Origin: Dyadobacter sp. CY343
GTDB lineage: Bacteria > Bacteroidota > Bacteroidia > Cytophagales > Spirosomataceae
Length of the DNA stretch: 64,000 bases
Assembly: GCF_021390335.1 (NCBI RefSeq)
Contig: NZ_JAJUXK010000001.1
Location: 930,001-994,000, forward strand
Direction of reading: 5' to 3'
Under the pieces are notes generated by a model. The model was not told where the DNA came from. It saw nothing but the letters and a program-made list of their open reading frames with translations, and made no database searches. Shown one piece after another: positions 44,954-53,451 of this stretch. Each line of letters starts with the position of its first letter. The first letter of the stretch is position 1. Made by a program: the position numbers and the translations under genes.

Positions 44954-45010
44954 GATAGCAAGAGTTTTTTTTAAGCTAATTTTTTTATTCAAAATTCAGG
45001 CTGCGAATTT

Positions 45011-47503
45011 ATGTTCCCCATTTTTTCAGAGACACTCAAAAGGGCAATAAAAATAGCGCAATCAATCGCCAGGGAAAATCAGCATGCTGCATTTTCTCCG
45101 GGGCATTTGCTGAAAGGCTTGTTGCATAATGATGTCGGCTTGGCCAGTTTGCTGGCAACCTGGGAAGTGGATGTGCATTACCTCAGGGATTGGGCCGACA
45201 TTCGCATTGAAAAATACCCGAAATCCGCACGCATAGAAGGTGAGCCACGCGGCGACGCGCAGGTGCAGGCGGCTTTTGAAGTTGCAGATATTATTAGAAT
45301 GAAGCTGGGCGAGGAAGAGGTTTCGCATTTGGCAGTTTTAATTGCAATTGCCAGGCCGGGCGTGGCTTTTCAAAAAGATCAGCTCAAATCATTTCCAGTT
45401 TCTGAAACGACATTACTTGAAAATGCATTAGCTGAAACAAGCGTTCAAATTGCAGTCAATCCGTTCGCTCCGACAGGCGGAGGCAAAACGTCTCATTCTG
45501 CCGGTGGCAGCACAGCCTCACAGGCGCTTTTAAAATTTTGTGTTGATAAAACTGCGATCGCCCGTGAAGGCAAGCTCGATCCGATCATTGGCCGGGACAA
45601 AGAAACCCGAATGACGGTTGAGATTCTGGGCCGGCGCACCAAGCCGAACGTAATTATAGTAGGGGAGCCGGGTGTGGGCAAGACGGCTTTGGTAGAAGGC
45701 CTGGCGCAGTTAATTGTTGCGGAACAAGTGCCCGGACATTTGCAGAACGCAACCCTGTTTCAGCTCGATATGGGTGCGCTCATCGCAGGCGCATCGTATA
45801 AAGGAGAAATTGAAGACCGGCTCAAAAATATCATTGCCGAGATTAAACAATATGACCGCGCCCTCCTCTTTATTGATGAAATCCACTTCCTGATGGACCC
45901 GAAAAGCGGCGCGATGGGGCTGGCCAATTTGCTGAAACCGGAACTCGCAAGAGGCGAGCTGACCGTGATCGGGGCGACCACGCTCGACGAGTTCAGAAAG
46001 TTTATGGAGCCCGACGAAGCGTTTGCACGCCGGTTTGAACTGGTGAAAGTGGAAGAACCCAATGAAGTTACCGCAACCCGTATGATCGGGAAAGTGGTTT
46101 CGCTTTTTGAAAACCACCACCAGATTAAAGTTGCCGACGGGACTGTCGCCGAAACGGTTAGGCTAGCCAGAAGATATATCAAAGACCGTCGACTGCCAGA
46201 TGCAGCTATTGATCTGATCGACAGGACAATGGCGGCAATGAAGCTGATGACGGAGACGTCGCAGCGAGAGATTGAATTCCTTCGAAACGAGTTAAACGCA
46301 CTCCTAGACATACACGCAAGCGGCGATCCGATGCTATTCAGACAGGAGCTGTTGTGGTTTGAAAGCCAGCTCAAAGACCGGCTGAGCCCTGTCTTGCTCG
46401 GGCAGCTGGAAGAACAGCCGGAAACTGCTCAAATGGAGCTGCCGGAAAGCATAGCAGATTACCTGACCGAACTGCTTGTTCAGCTCGAAACTTTGAGCGG
46501 GCAGACGAAGGAGTCGGTAGAAAAAAGTGACGTAGCGGCCGTCGTAGCACATAAAACAGGTATTCCGCTTGGTAAGATACAGTCGAAGGAGCGGGAGAAA
46601 TTGATGCAGCTTGATGATCATTTAAAAAAGCGGGTTGTGGGGCAGGATCATGCGATCAAGGTGATTTCTGATGCTATTCTTGAAAATCGTTCCGGACTAA
46701 GCAGGGCCGGGCAACCGATCGGGTCGTTTTTCTTCTCGGGTCCCACCGGAACAGGTAAGACCGAGCTAGCCAAAACAATGGCTGACTTCCTTTTCAATGA
46801 CGAAAAAGCGCTGATCCGGTTTGATATGTCGGAGTTTAAGGAAGAGCATTCCGCAGCGGTTTTGTACGGCGCGCCTCCGGGATATGTGGGATATGAAGAA
46901 GGCGGATTACTGGTTACGAAGATCAAGGAGCAGCCTTTTGCAATCGTTTTGTTCGATGAAATTGAAAAAGCACACCCTTCGGTATTCGACCTCTTTTTGC
47001 AAATTCTCGATGAGGGAACATTGCATGACAGGCTGGGCAGGGAAGGAGATTTTTCAAACGCGATCATCCTTTTTACCTCCAACATTGGCGCAGACTGGAT
47101 CGTAGAGCAATTTGGTCAGGGCAAAATCCCGGCCTCTAATGATCTGTTAGATTTGATGACCCGCCATTTTCGTCCCGAGTTTTTGGGTAGATTAACCGAA
47201 ATCATCCCATTCAGCCCGATCACGGAACAGGCAGTCATCGACATTTTCAAAATCCAGGTAAAACCTTTACTGGCACTCCTGGAAAAACAAGGTATCACCT
47301 TGCACCTAGACGAGGAGGCCGTCAAAGCACTGGCACTGGAAGGCTTCACCCCCAAATACGGCGCCCGCCCGATCCGGGGCGTAATCCGCAACAGGTTGAG
47401 ACGGCCGCTTTCAAGGATGATCGTTTCGGGGGAGATCGGGAAGGGTTCGGAGGTGAGATTGAAGGTGGGGGAAAGTGGGGAGTTTGATTGGGAGACATTT
47501 TAA
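45011..47503 (+). CDS. tssH: T6SS sheath-disassembly ATPase TssH (ClpV)
   Basis: An 830-residue AAA+ unfoldase that recycles contracted T6SS sheath. It has the Clp N-domain (residues 1-150, FSETLKRAIKIAQSIA), first Walker A GEPGVGKT (218-225) with DIGALIAG-type and Walker B LLFIDEIHFLMDP segments, a short middle helical region (about 410-480), a second Walker A GPTGTGKT (about 577-584), VGYEEGG and LFDEIEKAHPSVFDLFL, and a ClpB D2-small end (KYGARPIRGVIRNRL). The C-terminus and short middle domain fit ClpV rather than ClpB, and so does the operon. Confidence 0.94.
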   Translation: MFPIFSETLKRAIKIAQSIARENQHAAFSPGHLLKGLLHNDVGLASLLATWEVDVHYLRDWADIRIEKYPKSARIEGEPRGDAQVQAAFEVADIIRMKLGEEEVSHLAVLIAIARPGVAFQKDQLKSFPVSETTLLENALAETSVQIAVNPFAPTGGGKTSHSAGGSTASQALLKFCVDKTAIAREGKLDPIIGRDKETRMTVEILGRRTKPNVIIVGEPGVGKTALVEGLAQLIVAEQVPGHLQNATLFQLDMGALIAGASYKGEIEDRLKNIIAEIKQYDRALLFIDEIHFLMDPKSGAMGLANLLKPELARGELTVIGATTLDEFRKFMEPDEAFARRFELVKVEEPNEVTATRMIGKVVSLFENHHQIKVADGTVAETVRLARRYIKDRRLPDAAIDLIDRTMAAMKLMTETSQREIEFLRNELNALLDIHASGDPMLFRQELLWFESQLKDRLSPVLLGQLEEQPETAQMELPESIADYLTELLVQLETLSGQTKESVEKSDVAAVVAHKTGIPLGKIQSKEREKLMQLDDHLKKRVVGQDHAIKVISDAILENRSGLSRAGQPIGSFFFSGPTGTGKTELAKTMADFLFNDEKALIRFDMSEFKEEHSAAVLYGAPPGYVGYEEGGLLVTKIKEQPFAIVLFDEIEKAHPSVFDLFLQILDEGTLHDRLGREGDFSNAIILFTSNIGADWIVEQFGQGKIPASNDLLDLMTRHFRPEFLGRLTEIIPFSPITEQAVIDIFKIQVKPLLALLEKQGITLHLDEEAVKALALEGFTPKYGARPIRGVIRNRLRRPLSRMIVSGEIGKGSEVRLKVGESGEFDWETF

Positions 47504-47516
47504 ACTATTTATAAAA

Positions 47517-48548
47517 ATGACGGTGGTTAAATCGGCAAATACGTCAATTAGGCATCTTTTATTAGCGGTTGACGGAACAAATTCAGCAGAATGGCGGGAT
47601 AAACATGGTCAGAATAGCCATGTTCTCCGCTTTTATAACGATTTTGGTGGATGGAGACGGAAGTATAAAGATGGCCCTGGCACATTTGGCACTGACACAT
47701 ATGTTCTTATTCAAGAAGGATTATCGTGGATTATTCAAGAAATGAATAACCTTATTCGTACTGGAATATCGCAGGAAAACATCAAACTTAATTTGGTCGG
47801 CCACAGTAGAGGAGGCTTTGTAGTAATGAAAATTGCAGAGTATTTAAGGAGCCACACATTAACGTTCGATCGCCGCAACTACCAGAATAGAAGTTATGAA
47901 GAAGTTTCAATCAATAAAAGTAAGCACCAGTTAGACAAGGAGACCAACTTAAGATATCCGGTAAGAATAAATTTTATGGGCTTATACGACCCTGTGGATA
48001 GCGCAGGTGGCTTAGATTGTGATTTAACCACACCCTATGTGGATCACGTGGTGAACGTTGTTCGAGATAATCCTGGTAAGTTGTCAGAGGTATTTGGATC
48101 CATCCATAAAGTTTCAAGACCTCTTATGTTTAACTCTTTAATTTTGAAATCTGGTGAGTTATTCAGGTTTGATACATCTCATGGAGGAATAGGAGGCGAT
48201 CCAGGATTTTTCGTAAATCCTTACGCTAACCCAATTTCGAATGATCATTATTGCAATGCAATGCCGTTAATTTTATCAGATGAGGAACTAAAAGTACTGG
48301 CTGGTTTCACTGATTTTACTTTATCCGAAGAACACAAATACAATCGGATGATCCAGATAAAAAGGTTTTGGAATGAATCAAGGATGGCGGATCAAGTAAT
48401 TCGAAATGCGGCGACTAGCGCCGGGCCGAGCATCCCTTTGTGTAGCATTAATCAGTTTGTGCCCTGGCAGGCCAAAGATAATGAGTATGGGAACCGACTC
48501 CGGCGAGTCATGGATCTCAACTATAACCCAATGAAAGTCTACGTCTAA
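47517..48548 (+). CDS. T6SS lipase-like effector candidate (alpha/beta hydrolase, Tle/DUF2235-like)
   Basis: From the ATG at 47517 (MTVVKSANTS) the protein has 343 residues; a start at 47475 would overlap tssH. It begins with HLLLAVDGTNSAEWRD, the D-G-T-x-N/S pattern of DUF2235 enzymes, and has the nucleophile elbow LVGHSRGGFV (Ser97), GLYDPVDSAGG and, later, DTSHGGIGG with the candidate catalytic His. There is no signal peptide, as expected of T6SS cargo. It lies between tssH and tssB and is more AT-rich than both flanks. No lipoprotein-type immunity gene follows. Phospholipase activity against rival membranes is inferred from the fold and place. Confidence 0.8.
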   Translation: MTVVKSANTSIRHLLLAVDGTNSAEWRDKHGQNSHVLRFYNDFGGWRRKYKDGPGTFGTDTYVLIQEGLSWIIQEMNNLIRTGISQENIKLNLVGHSRGGFVVMKIAEYLRSHTLTFDRRNYQNRSYEEVSINKSKHQLDKETNLRYPVRINFMGLYDPVDSAGGLDCDLTTPYVDHVVNVVRDNPGKLSEVFGSIHKVSRPLMFNSLILKSGELFRFDTSHGGIGGDPGFFVNPYANPISNDHYCNAMPLILSDEELKVLAGFTDFTLSEEHKYNRMIQIKRFWNESRMADQVIRNAATSAGPSIPLCSINQFVPWQAKDNEYGNRLRRVMDLNYNPMKVYV

Positions 48549-48558
48549 AATTAACAAA

Positions 48559-49014
48559 ATGGCAACGGAAAAACCCCAACTTGGCGGTGTCATCATCGAT
48601 GAAGGCACAAATGCAGCAATTAAATTGCTTCACGACAATCGAACAGCGATTATCAATAAATTCACAATCGACTCTGAAAGTCAAAAACCTGTCGAAGGGA
48701 TTCAGAAATTACAGGATGCTTTTGATCACTTTCAACCCAAACTTCAGGTTACTCATACTACCGAGCTAGGCGAAGAGGTTGGCGAGACTCTGCACTTCTC
48801 AAATGTGAGTGCGTTTACGGTGAAAGGGATGATTGAGCAAAGCACGTTTTTACAAGATTTGAAGAGTAAGGAAGATGATTATCAGACGATCGTCAAGCGA
48901 CTAGCCACAAATAAAGTTTTTCAAAAATTGCTAGCTGACCCTGTTGGCAAGGCGGCATTCATAGAAGCACTCGAGGCCATTGTAGCGGAGCTTGACAACG
49001 CTGACGACGAATAG
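48559..49014 (+). CDS. tssB: T6SS sheath small subunit TssB
   Basis: A 151-residue protein starting MATEKPQLGGVIIDEGT. It contains the TssB-type helix region with LHFSNVSAFTVKGMIEQST, then EDDYQTIVKRLATN, KVFQKLLADPVGKAAFIEAL and an acidic end. The N-terminus is divergent from Proteobacterial TssB, as expected for the Bacteroidota subtype. TssB pairs with TssC to form the contractile sheath, and the next gene encodes TssC 30 nt downstream. Confidence 0.9.
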   Translation: MATEKPQLGGVIIDEGTNAAIKLLHDNRTAIINKFTIDSESQKPVEGIQKLQDAFDHFQPKLQVTHTTELGEEVGETLHFSNVSAFTVKGMIEQSTFLQDLKSKEDDYQTIVKRLATNKVFQKLLADPVGKAAFIEALEAIVAELDNADDE

Positions 49015-49044
49015 GATTCCATTAATTTCAAACAAATTATTACT

Positions 49045-50409
49045 ATGGTACAAGATGAACAAGCCCCCCTATCCACAGAGAAGGAACTTGTGAAGGAGAA
49101 GGCGTTGCCACGTTCCCTCAGCCAAACCATTCCGTTGCTATCGAAATTTGGCGGTTTTGACTTTATCAAAACTATTGTAGACGGGACCGACAACATGGAC
49201 CCGACTAAGAAGGCTCGAAAGGCTATGTTTTTGGAAGAGGAGGAGAACAAATCGGATCGGAAGAAGCTAAAGAAGCGCTTGCAGAATATTCTTGACTTAG
49301 TGACCAGCTATGAAAACCCTGCAGATATGATAGCGGACGCGGAGGGCAAAGCAGCATCCGCTAGTCAGACGCTTAAGAGTAACTTACTCTCTTGTCTTGA
49401 TCAAACTGCTGAGTTGGAAGCATCTTATCGATCGCTAGCTTTGTTTTTTGAAAATACAGCGGAAGAAAAGGTAAAAAACCTTACGCTGTTTGATGCTGGT
49501 AATGACATGACTAGTGATAGCGACAATTTCAGTAATCAATCTGGAATCTTTGCGCAGGTACAAAAAGAACTTCGTGACAATTACGATCGATTTGACCTGG
49601 AAAAGAATTATTCATTGATGATCATACCAGGCTGGCTTAAGAAGAACACTACTGTTGATAAGTGGGCAGAACTTGCGCATAAAAATAGGGTAATGCTTTT
49701 AACGGACTACCGTCATCTAGAAAGTGCAGAAAGTGTAGAAAAAGCGTTTGACAAGGATAAGTTAACCGGTTCTGACCCACATAAAGCCAATGTTATGATG
49801 CCTTGCAACTGGATTGTGGGACGAGAATCCTATACTGAGATCGGGGAAACTGAGCATTTGTATGTGTCTCCATCAATGGCACTAGCTGGACTTCTCTGGT
49901 CAGGAAACATAGCTCAGCCCGCTGCTGGCCTTTCGCATGGAAAGCTTAAAATGGCAAGTGGTACACGGTTCATGATGAGGAAGAATGAGGTGGCCGAATT
50001 GGAAAACAGAGGGCTCATCCCGCTAATCTACGAATGGGGTAAGGTTATACCACAATCATCAAGAACCCTCTTTGATGGAGATAATGTAGGCTTGCAGACG
50101 TATAGTGTAGTACGTGTGTTTGATTGGATCGGAAAAGTGATGCAGGATTTTTTAAATCGCCGTACTTTCGAGAACGTCGATAATCAAATGCTGCAAGATA
50201 TCCAGCAACAAATTTCACGCTTCTTGAGTAAGATACAGGGACCGGGCAAGATCATTGAAGATTACAGAAAGTTACAGGTAACGCGTGATCCTGTCAATCC
50301 TACCCACATTGCAATAAATGTTGAATTGAGACCATTTTTCCCTGCCAAGGTATTTAATATTAGCCTAACAGGCACCAAAGGAAATTGGGATTCAGATGTA
50401 AAAGAATAA
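49045..50409 (+). CDS. tssC: T6SS sheath large subunit TssC
   Basis: A 454-residue protein. The N-terminal third is helical. The core holds DRFDLEKNYSLMIIPGWLKK, VDKWAELAHKNRVMLLTDY, KANVMMPCNWIVGRESY and PSMALAGLLWSGNIAQPAAG, the last matching the conserved TssC sheath core. The C-terminal part ends with VTRDPVNPTHIAINVEL and RPFFPAKVFNISLTG, matching sheath subunits. It belongs to the Bacteroidota TssC family (formerly a DUF5458 annotation). Together with TssB it builds the sheath. Confidence 0.93.
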   Translation: MVQDEQAPLSTEKELVKEKALPRSLSQTIPLLSKFGGFDFIKTIVDGTDNMDPTKKARKAMFLEEEENKSDRKKLKKRLQNILDLVTSYENPADMIADAEGKAASASQTLKSNLLSCLDQTAELEASYRSLALFFENTAEEKVKNLTLFDAGNDMTSDSDNFSNQSGIFAQVQKELRDNYDRFDLEKNYSLMIIPGWLKKNTTVDKWAELAHKNRVMLLTDYRHLESAESVEKAFDKDKLTGSDPHKANVMMPCNWIVGRESYTEIGETEHLYVSPSMALAGLLWSGNIAQPAAGLSHGKLKMASGTRFMMRKNEVAELENRGLIPLIYEWGKVIPQSSRTLFDGDNVGLQTYSVVRVFDWIGKVMQDFLNRRTFENVDNQMLQDIQQQISRFLSKIQGPGKIIEDYRKLQVTRDPVNPTHIAINVELRPFFPAKVFNISLTGTKGNWDSDVKE

Positions 50410-50446
50410 AAGTCAGTGTTAAACCAATAACTAAACAATTGTCAAA

Positions 50447-50854
50447 ATGGCGCATAAATCAACTCTTGAGATTGATCAAAAGAAGTATGAGGTATTACAT
50501 TGCTCATATTCCTTCCATCAACAAGTAAATCCTCTCACTAATGAGACGACATCTGAGATATTTGGAGGCAATATCGATGTCACTGTAGCTACTCGGAAGG
50601 GCGATAAGGCGGGAGACAACGCGAAGATTATCGAATTAATGCTTTTACCGCATCATGATTCCATAAAAGGCAATCTTGAATTCTTTGATCAAAAGGGGCA
50701 ATCTGTTAGAAAAATAGAATTTACAGATTCTGCGGTGGTGAATTTCAGTGAAACTTTCAGTTTAGGGGGTGACAACGCGGGAACCCAATCTTTTACAATT
50801 GCGGCGCGTTATCTTAATGTAGACGGGCAAAAACTGATATTGAAACGGGATTAA
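50447..50854 (+). CDS. hcp: T6SS tube protein Hcp (TssD)
   Basis: A 135-residue soluble protein without signal peptide. MAHKSTLEIDQKKYEVL is followed by HCSYSFHQQVNPLTNE, EIFGGNIDVTVATR, IELMLLPHHDSIKG, and FTIAARYLNVDGQKLIL at the end. This beta-barrel pattern and length match TssD of the Bacteroidota T6SS, which forms the inner tube. An inverted repeat follows the gene, which fits differential expression of Hcp over downstream genes. Confidence 0.93.
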   Translation: MAHKSTLEIDQKKYEVLHCSYSFHQQVNPLTNETTSEIFGGNIDVTVATRKGDKAGDNAKIIELMLLPHHDSIKGNLEFFDQKGQSVRKIEFTDSAVVNFSETFSLGGDNAGTQSFTIAARYLNVDGQKLILKRD

Positions 50855-50865
50855 AATTGTGTATC

Positions 50866-50895
50866 AAGGGCTCTTGGGAAGTCTTGAGAGCCCTT
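50866..50895 (+). terminator. stem-loop after hcp
   Basis: Arms AAGGGCTCT (50866-50874) and AGAGCCCTT (50887-50895) with a 12-nt loop. A full T run is missing after the stem, though the next 15 nt are AT-rich. It could be a partial terminator or an RNA-stabilising structure that keeps hcp mRNA abundant. It lies in the 132-bp gap before vgrG. Confidence 0.6.
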
Positions 50896-50986
50896 CTGTA
50901 ATATTTTGTTATTGGTAATTGCAAATGATAGTGGCGGCATTTACACCCGAGTAGACAGGGAATATCTATATTGAAAATCTTCGCTC

Positions 50987-52807
50987 ATGCCCTCAACCAC
51001 CCAGCTCCTAGCCTCCGTCGAAGTCACCATCAAAAGTTTGGTCATCAAACGGATCAGCAGCATTTCCATTAACCAGCCGTTTGATAATCACCATAGTTTT
51101 GAGGTCAGCATTTCTCCGGATATGCTGCCTGAAAAGTCTTTGAAGGTTGATATTAAAAAGCTGGCGGAGCAAATGGTTGGAGAAGAGGTTGTTATTATCC
51201 TCAAACAAGGCGAAAAGCAGAAGGATGGAAGTATCAGCGAGAAGCAGAAATTGAATTTTAAGGGTTTTGTGTCCTCTGTCCGGTTGAGTAAAGGCACGAG
51301 TTCTTCCAATACCATTATTATTTCCGGGTTGAGTCCGACGGCACTTCTGAGTGCCGGACGGACAACCCGGTCTTTTACGGAGAAGAACCTAGATGCTATT
51401 GTCAATAAGGTGCTGAGTCCTTTTGGCAGTATGTCAAAGAAAATCGGTGCGACTTATGGTACTGCTATTCCATTTGTAACGCAATACGAAGAGGATAACT
51501 TTCACTTTCTGCAACGGCTGGCTGAGGATTATGGTGAATGGATGTTATACGATGGAGAAAATTTTATTTTCGGCAAAAATAAAAAGGGGCCAGACGGGGA
51601 GGTTGCGTTGAAACATGGAGAGAATATCTTCGATATGCAATACAGTTTACGCGCTACACCCTTGAATCTGAAAGGATTTTATTACGACTATTTTACAGAT
51701 AAAACCTACCAAGCCCCTTCTTCCAAGGAAAGCGTAGCGGGGCTGGGCTCCTATGCGCAAATAGGGTTGGAAAAGTCGCAAAAGCTGTTTCAAGACGAAC
51801 TGATCGAGATAGGATATCAGAATTTTCAGGACACCGCCCCGTTGGCAAAAGTGGTAAGGCTTAAAAAAAGTGAACAAGCCAATAAGTTAGCTGTGCTGAC
51901 AGGACGCACGCCCGAAATGCAGATCAAGCTGGGGGGGACAGTGAAGGTGACTGATACTTTTATCAATGCTGAAAACAAATCGGAAGTAATTGATTACGGG
52001 GTTTTTGTGGTCACCAAGCTTAGCCACTACCTGGATACCAGAGGGGTGTATCAATGCAATTTTGAGGCGCTGCCCAATAATACCGATTTTGCTCCGGTGG
52101 ATTATCGCATTATCCAACCCAATGCCGAGCCGCAGGCAGCCGTGGTCATGCAAGTAGATGACGAAAAAAGCATGGGCCGCGTGAAAGTTCAGTTTCCCTG
52201 GCAAAAAGACGATAATGAAAAGACGCCCTGGATCAGGGTGGTGAACTCGATGGCCGGGAAAGAGCAGGGTGTATATTTTATCCCCGAAGTCGGAGAGGTG
52301 GTTTTTGTTGATTTTGAGTTCGGCAACCCGGATATTCCGTTTGTCACCGGCAGCATGTACCACGGGCAGGTTTTGCCTGGGAAAGATTTATTTAATGCGG
52401 AGAATAATATCAAAGGGATCATCACAAGATCTGGTAACCACATTATCATCGACGATACTGAAGGAAAAGAGAAAATACACATTTACAATAAAGACAGTAA
52501 AAACGAGATCGAGCTTTCGCTGGAAGGCGATAAGAGTATCCGGATAAAAAGTCAGGGCACTATTTTCATTGAGGCAGAAAAAGGCATTGAAATGAAAGCC
52601 CCGAAAATAAAAATAGAAGCCAGCGAAGAACTCAATGTGAAAGCCGGTAAAACCCAGATCAAGAGCGACCAGGGTACTGAGATTAGCGCAGGTTCGAGCA
52701 TGGATATCAAGGCGTCAGTTTCCGGTACGTTCAAGGCTTCGGCTAGCCTGGATCTGGACGGCGGCGGCGCGGCCAGTTTGAAGGGTGGGGTGGTAAAAAT
52801 CAATTAA
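50987..52807 (+). CDS. vgrG: T6SS spike protein VgrG (TssI)
   Basis: A 606-residue protein. The N-terminal part (to about 365) is the gp27-like base, with RRISSISINQPFDNHHSFEV-like and TQYEEDNFHFLQRLAEDYGEW segments. A gp5 OB-fold follows (about 385-475, KVQFPWQKDDNEKTPWIRVV and GEVVFVDFEFGNPDIPFVTG). It ends with a triple-stranded needle repeat (IKIEASEELNVKAGKTQ, GTEISAGSSMDIKAS). There is no extra C-terminal effector domain, so cargo must ride with PAAR or as a separate protein. Confidence 0.95.
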   Translation: MPSTTQLLASVEVTIKSLVIKRISSISINQPFDNHHSFEVSISPDMLPEKSLKVDIKKLAEQMVGEEVVIILKQGEKQKDGSISEKQKLNFKGFVSSVRLSKGTSSSNTIIISGLSPTALLSAGRTTRSFTEKNLDAIVNKVLSPFGSMSKKIGATYGTAIPFVTQYEEDNFHFLQRLAEDYGEWMLYDGENFIFGKNKKGPDGEVALKHGENIFDMQYSLRATPLNLKGFYYDYFTDKTYQAPSSKESVAGLGSYAQIGLEKSQKLFQDELIEIGYQNFQDTAPLAKVVRLKKSEQANKLAVLTGRTPEMQIKLGGTVKVTDTFINAENKSEVIDYGVFVVTKLSHYLDTRGVYQCNFEALPNNTDFAPVDYRIIQPNAEPQAAVVMQVDDEKSMGRVKVQFPWQKDDNEKTPWIRVVNSMAGKEQGVYFIPEVGEVVFVDFEFGNPDIPFVTGSMYHGQVLPGKDLFNAENNIKGIITRSGNHIIIDDTEGKEKIHIYNKDSKNEIELSLEGDKSIRIKSQGTIFIEAEKGIEMKAPKIKIEASEELNVKAGKTQIKSDQGTEISAGSSMDIKASVSGTFKASASLDLDGGGAASLKGGVVKIN

Positions 52808-52819
52808 TGTTGTTTCAAA

Positions 52820-53443
52820 ATGGCTGAAGACTTTTACCCCGTACCTCCCTCTTTCGGCGCGCTGATGAAAAGGCAGGGTACCGAGAGAAGCTTTGTAGAA
52901 ACGGTCAAACTTCTGGGGTCCTATGATGAGGTGGTCAGGAGATTCGGCGACGGGAAAAATCTGGAAGAATACCAGGTGATGAAGAAACTGATGAAAGCAG
53001 TCAAATGCGACAGTTTTCGCGAGCTTCGCCAGCAGATGTTGTTTCGTGAATTCGTGGAATATCTGATTGAAGATACGCTGATCCAGAAGATCAATGTCAG
53101 TGAATCCATCCATCAGAATATCGCATTATATCTAGCAACCGAACCTAAAAAATATTACTTCGATCAGCAATATGGATGCATTGTACACCACTATGATTTC
53201 CGGCAACTCAGCGATACGCCAAGTAAAGACCAGCTCCGGCGGACGGTTTCGGAGTATCTGCAAAAATTTGAAAAGAGGATCAGCGTCAATAATATAAATG
53301 TCGACATCAACGATGTACAGGAGGTCATGGAGGGAGGTACGCCCCGGATCTGCCGGTATATCACGATTACCATTAGCAGTACGCTCGTACAAACGCTCGA
53401 AAAGCTGGACGATATGAAGTTCAGGCTTGTAAGATATTCCTGA
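52820..53443 (+). CDS. tssE: T6SS baseplate protein TssE (gp25-like) with N-terminal extension
   Basis: A 207-residue protein. The gp25-like part lies from about residue 94 on: SESIHQNIALYLATEPKKYY, QQYGCIVHHYDF, TVSEYLQKFEKRI and VNNINVDINDVQE, ending in beta strands. Typical TssE proteins are about 130-170 residues. Here about 90 extra N-terminal residues are helical (RSFVETVKLLGSYDEVVRRF, KLMKAVKCDSFRELRQQM). It starts 13 nt after vgrG. The role in the baseplate hub is well supported; the extension is unexplained. Confidence 0.85.
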   Translation: MAEDFYPVPPSFGALMKRQGTERSFVETVKLLGSYDEVVRRFGDGKNLEEYQVMKKLMKAVKCDSFRELRQQMLFREFVEYLIEDTLIQKINVSESIHQNIALYLATEPKKYYFDQQYGCIVHHYDFRQLSDTPSKDQLRRTVSEYLQKFEKRISVNNINVDINDVQEVMEGGTPRICRYITITISSTLVQTLEKLDDMKFRLVRYS

Positions 53444-53451
53444 AAAGTGGT

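Noticed and set aside
45011..47503. General heat-shock ClpB rather than TssH
   Set aside because: The middle domain is short and the gene heads a run of T6SS genes; ClpB would normally have a longer M-domain and lie elsewhere.
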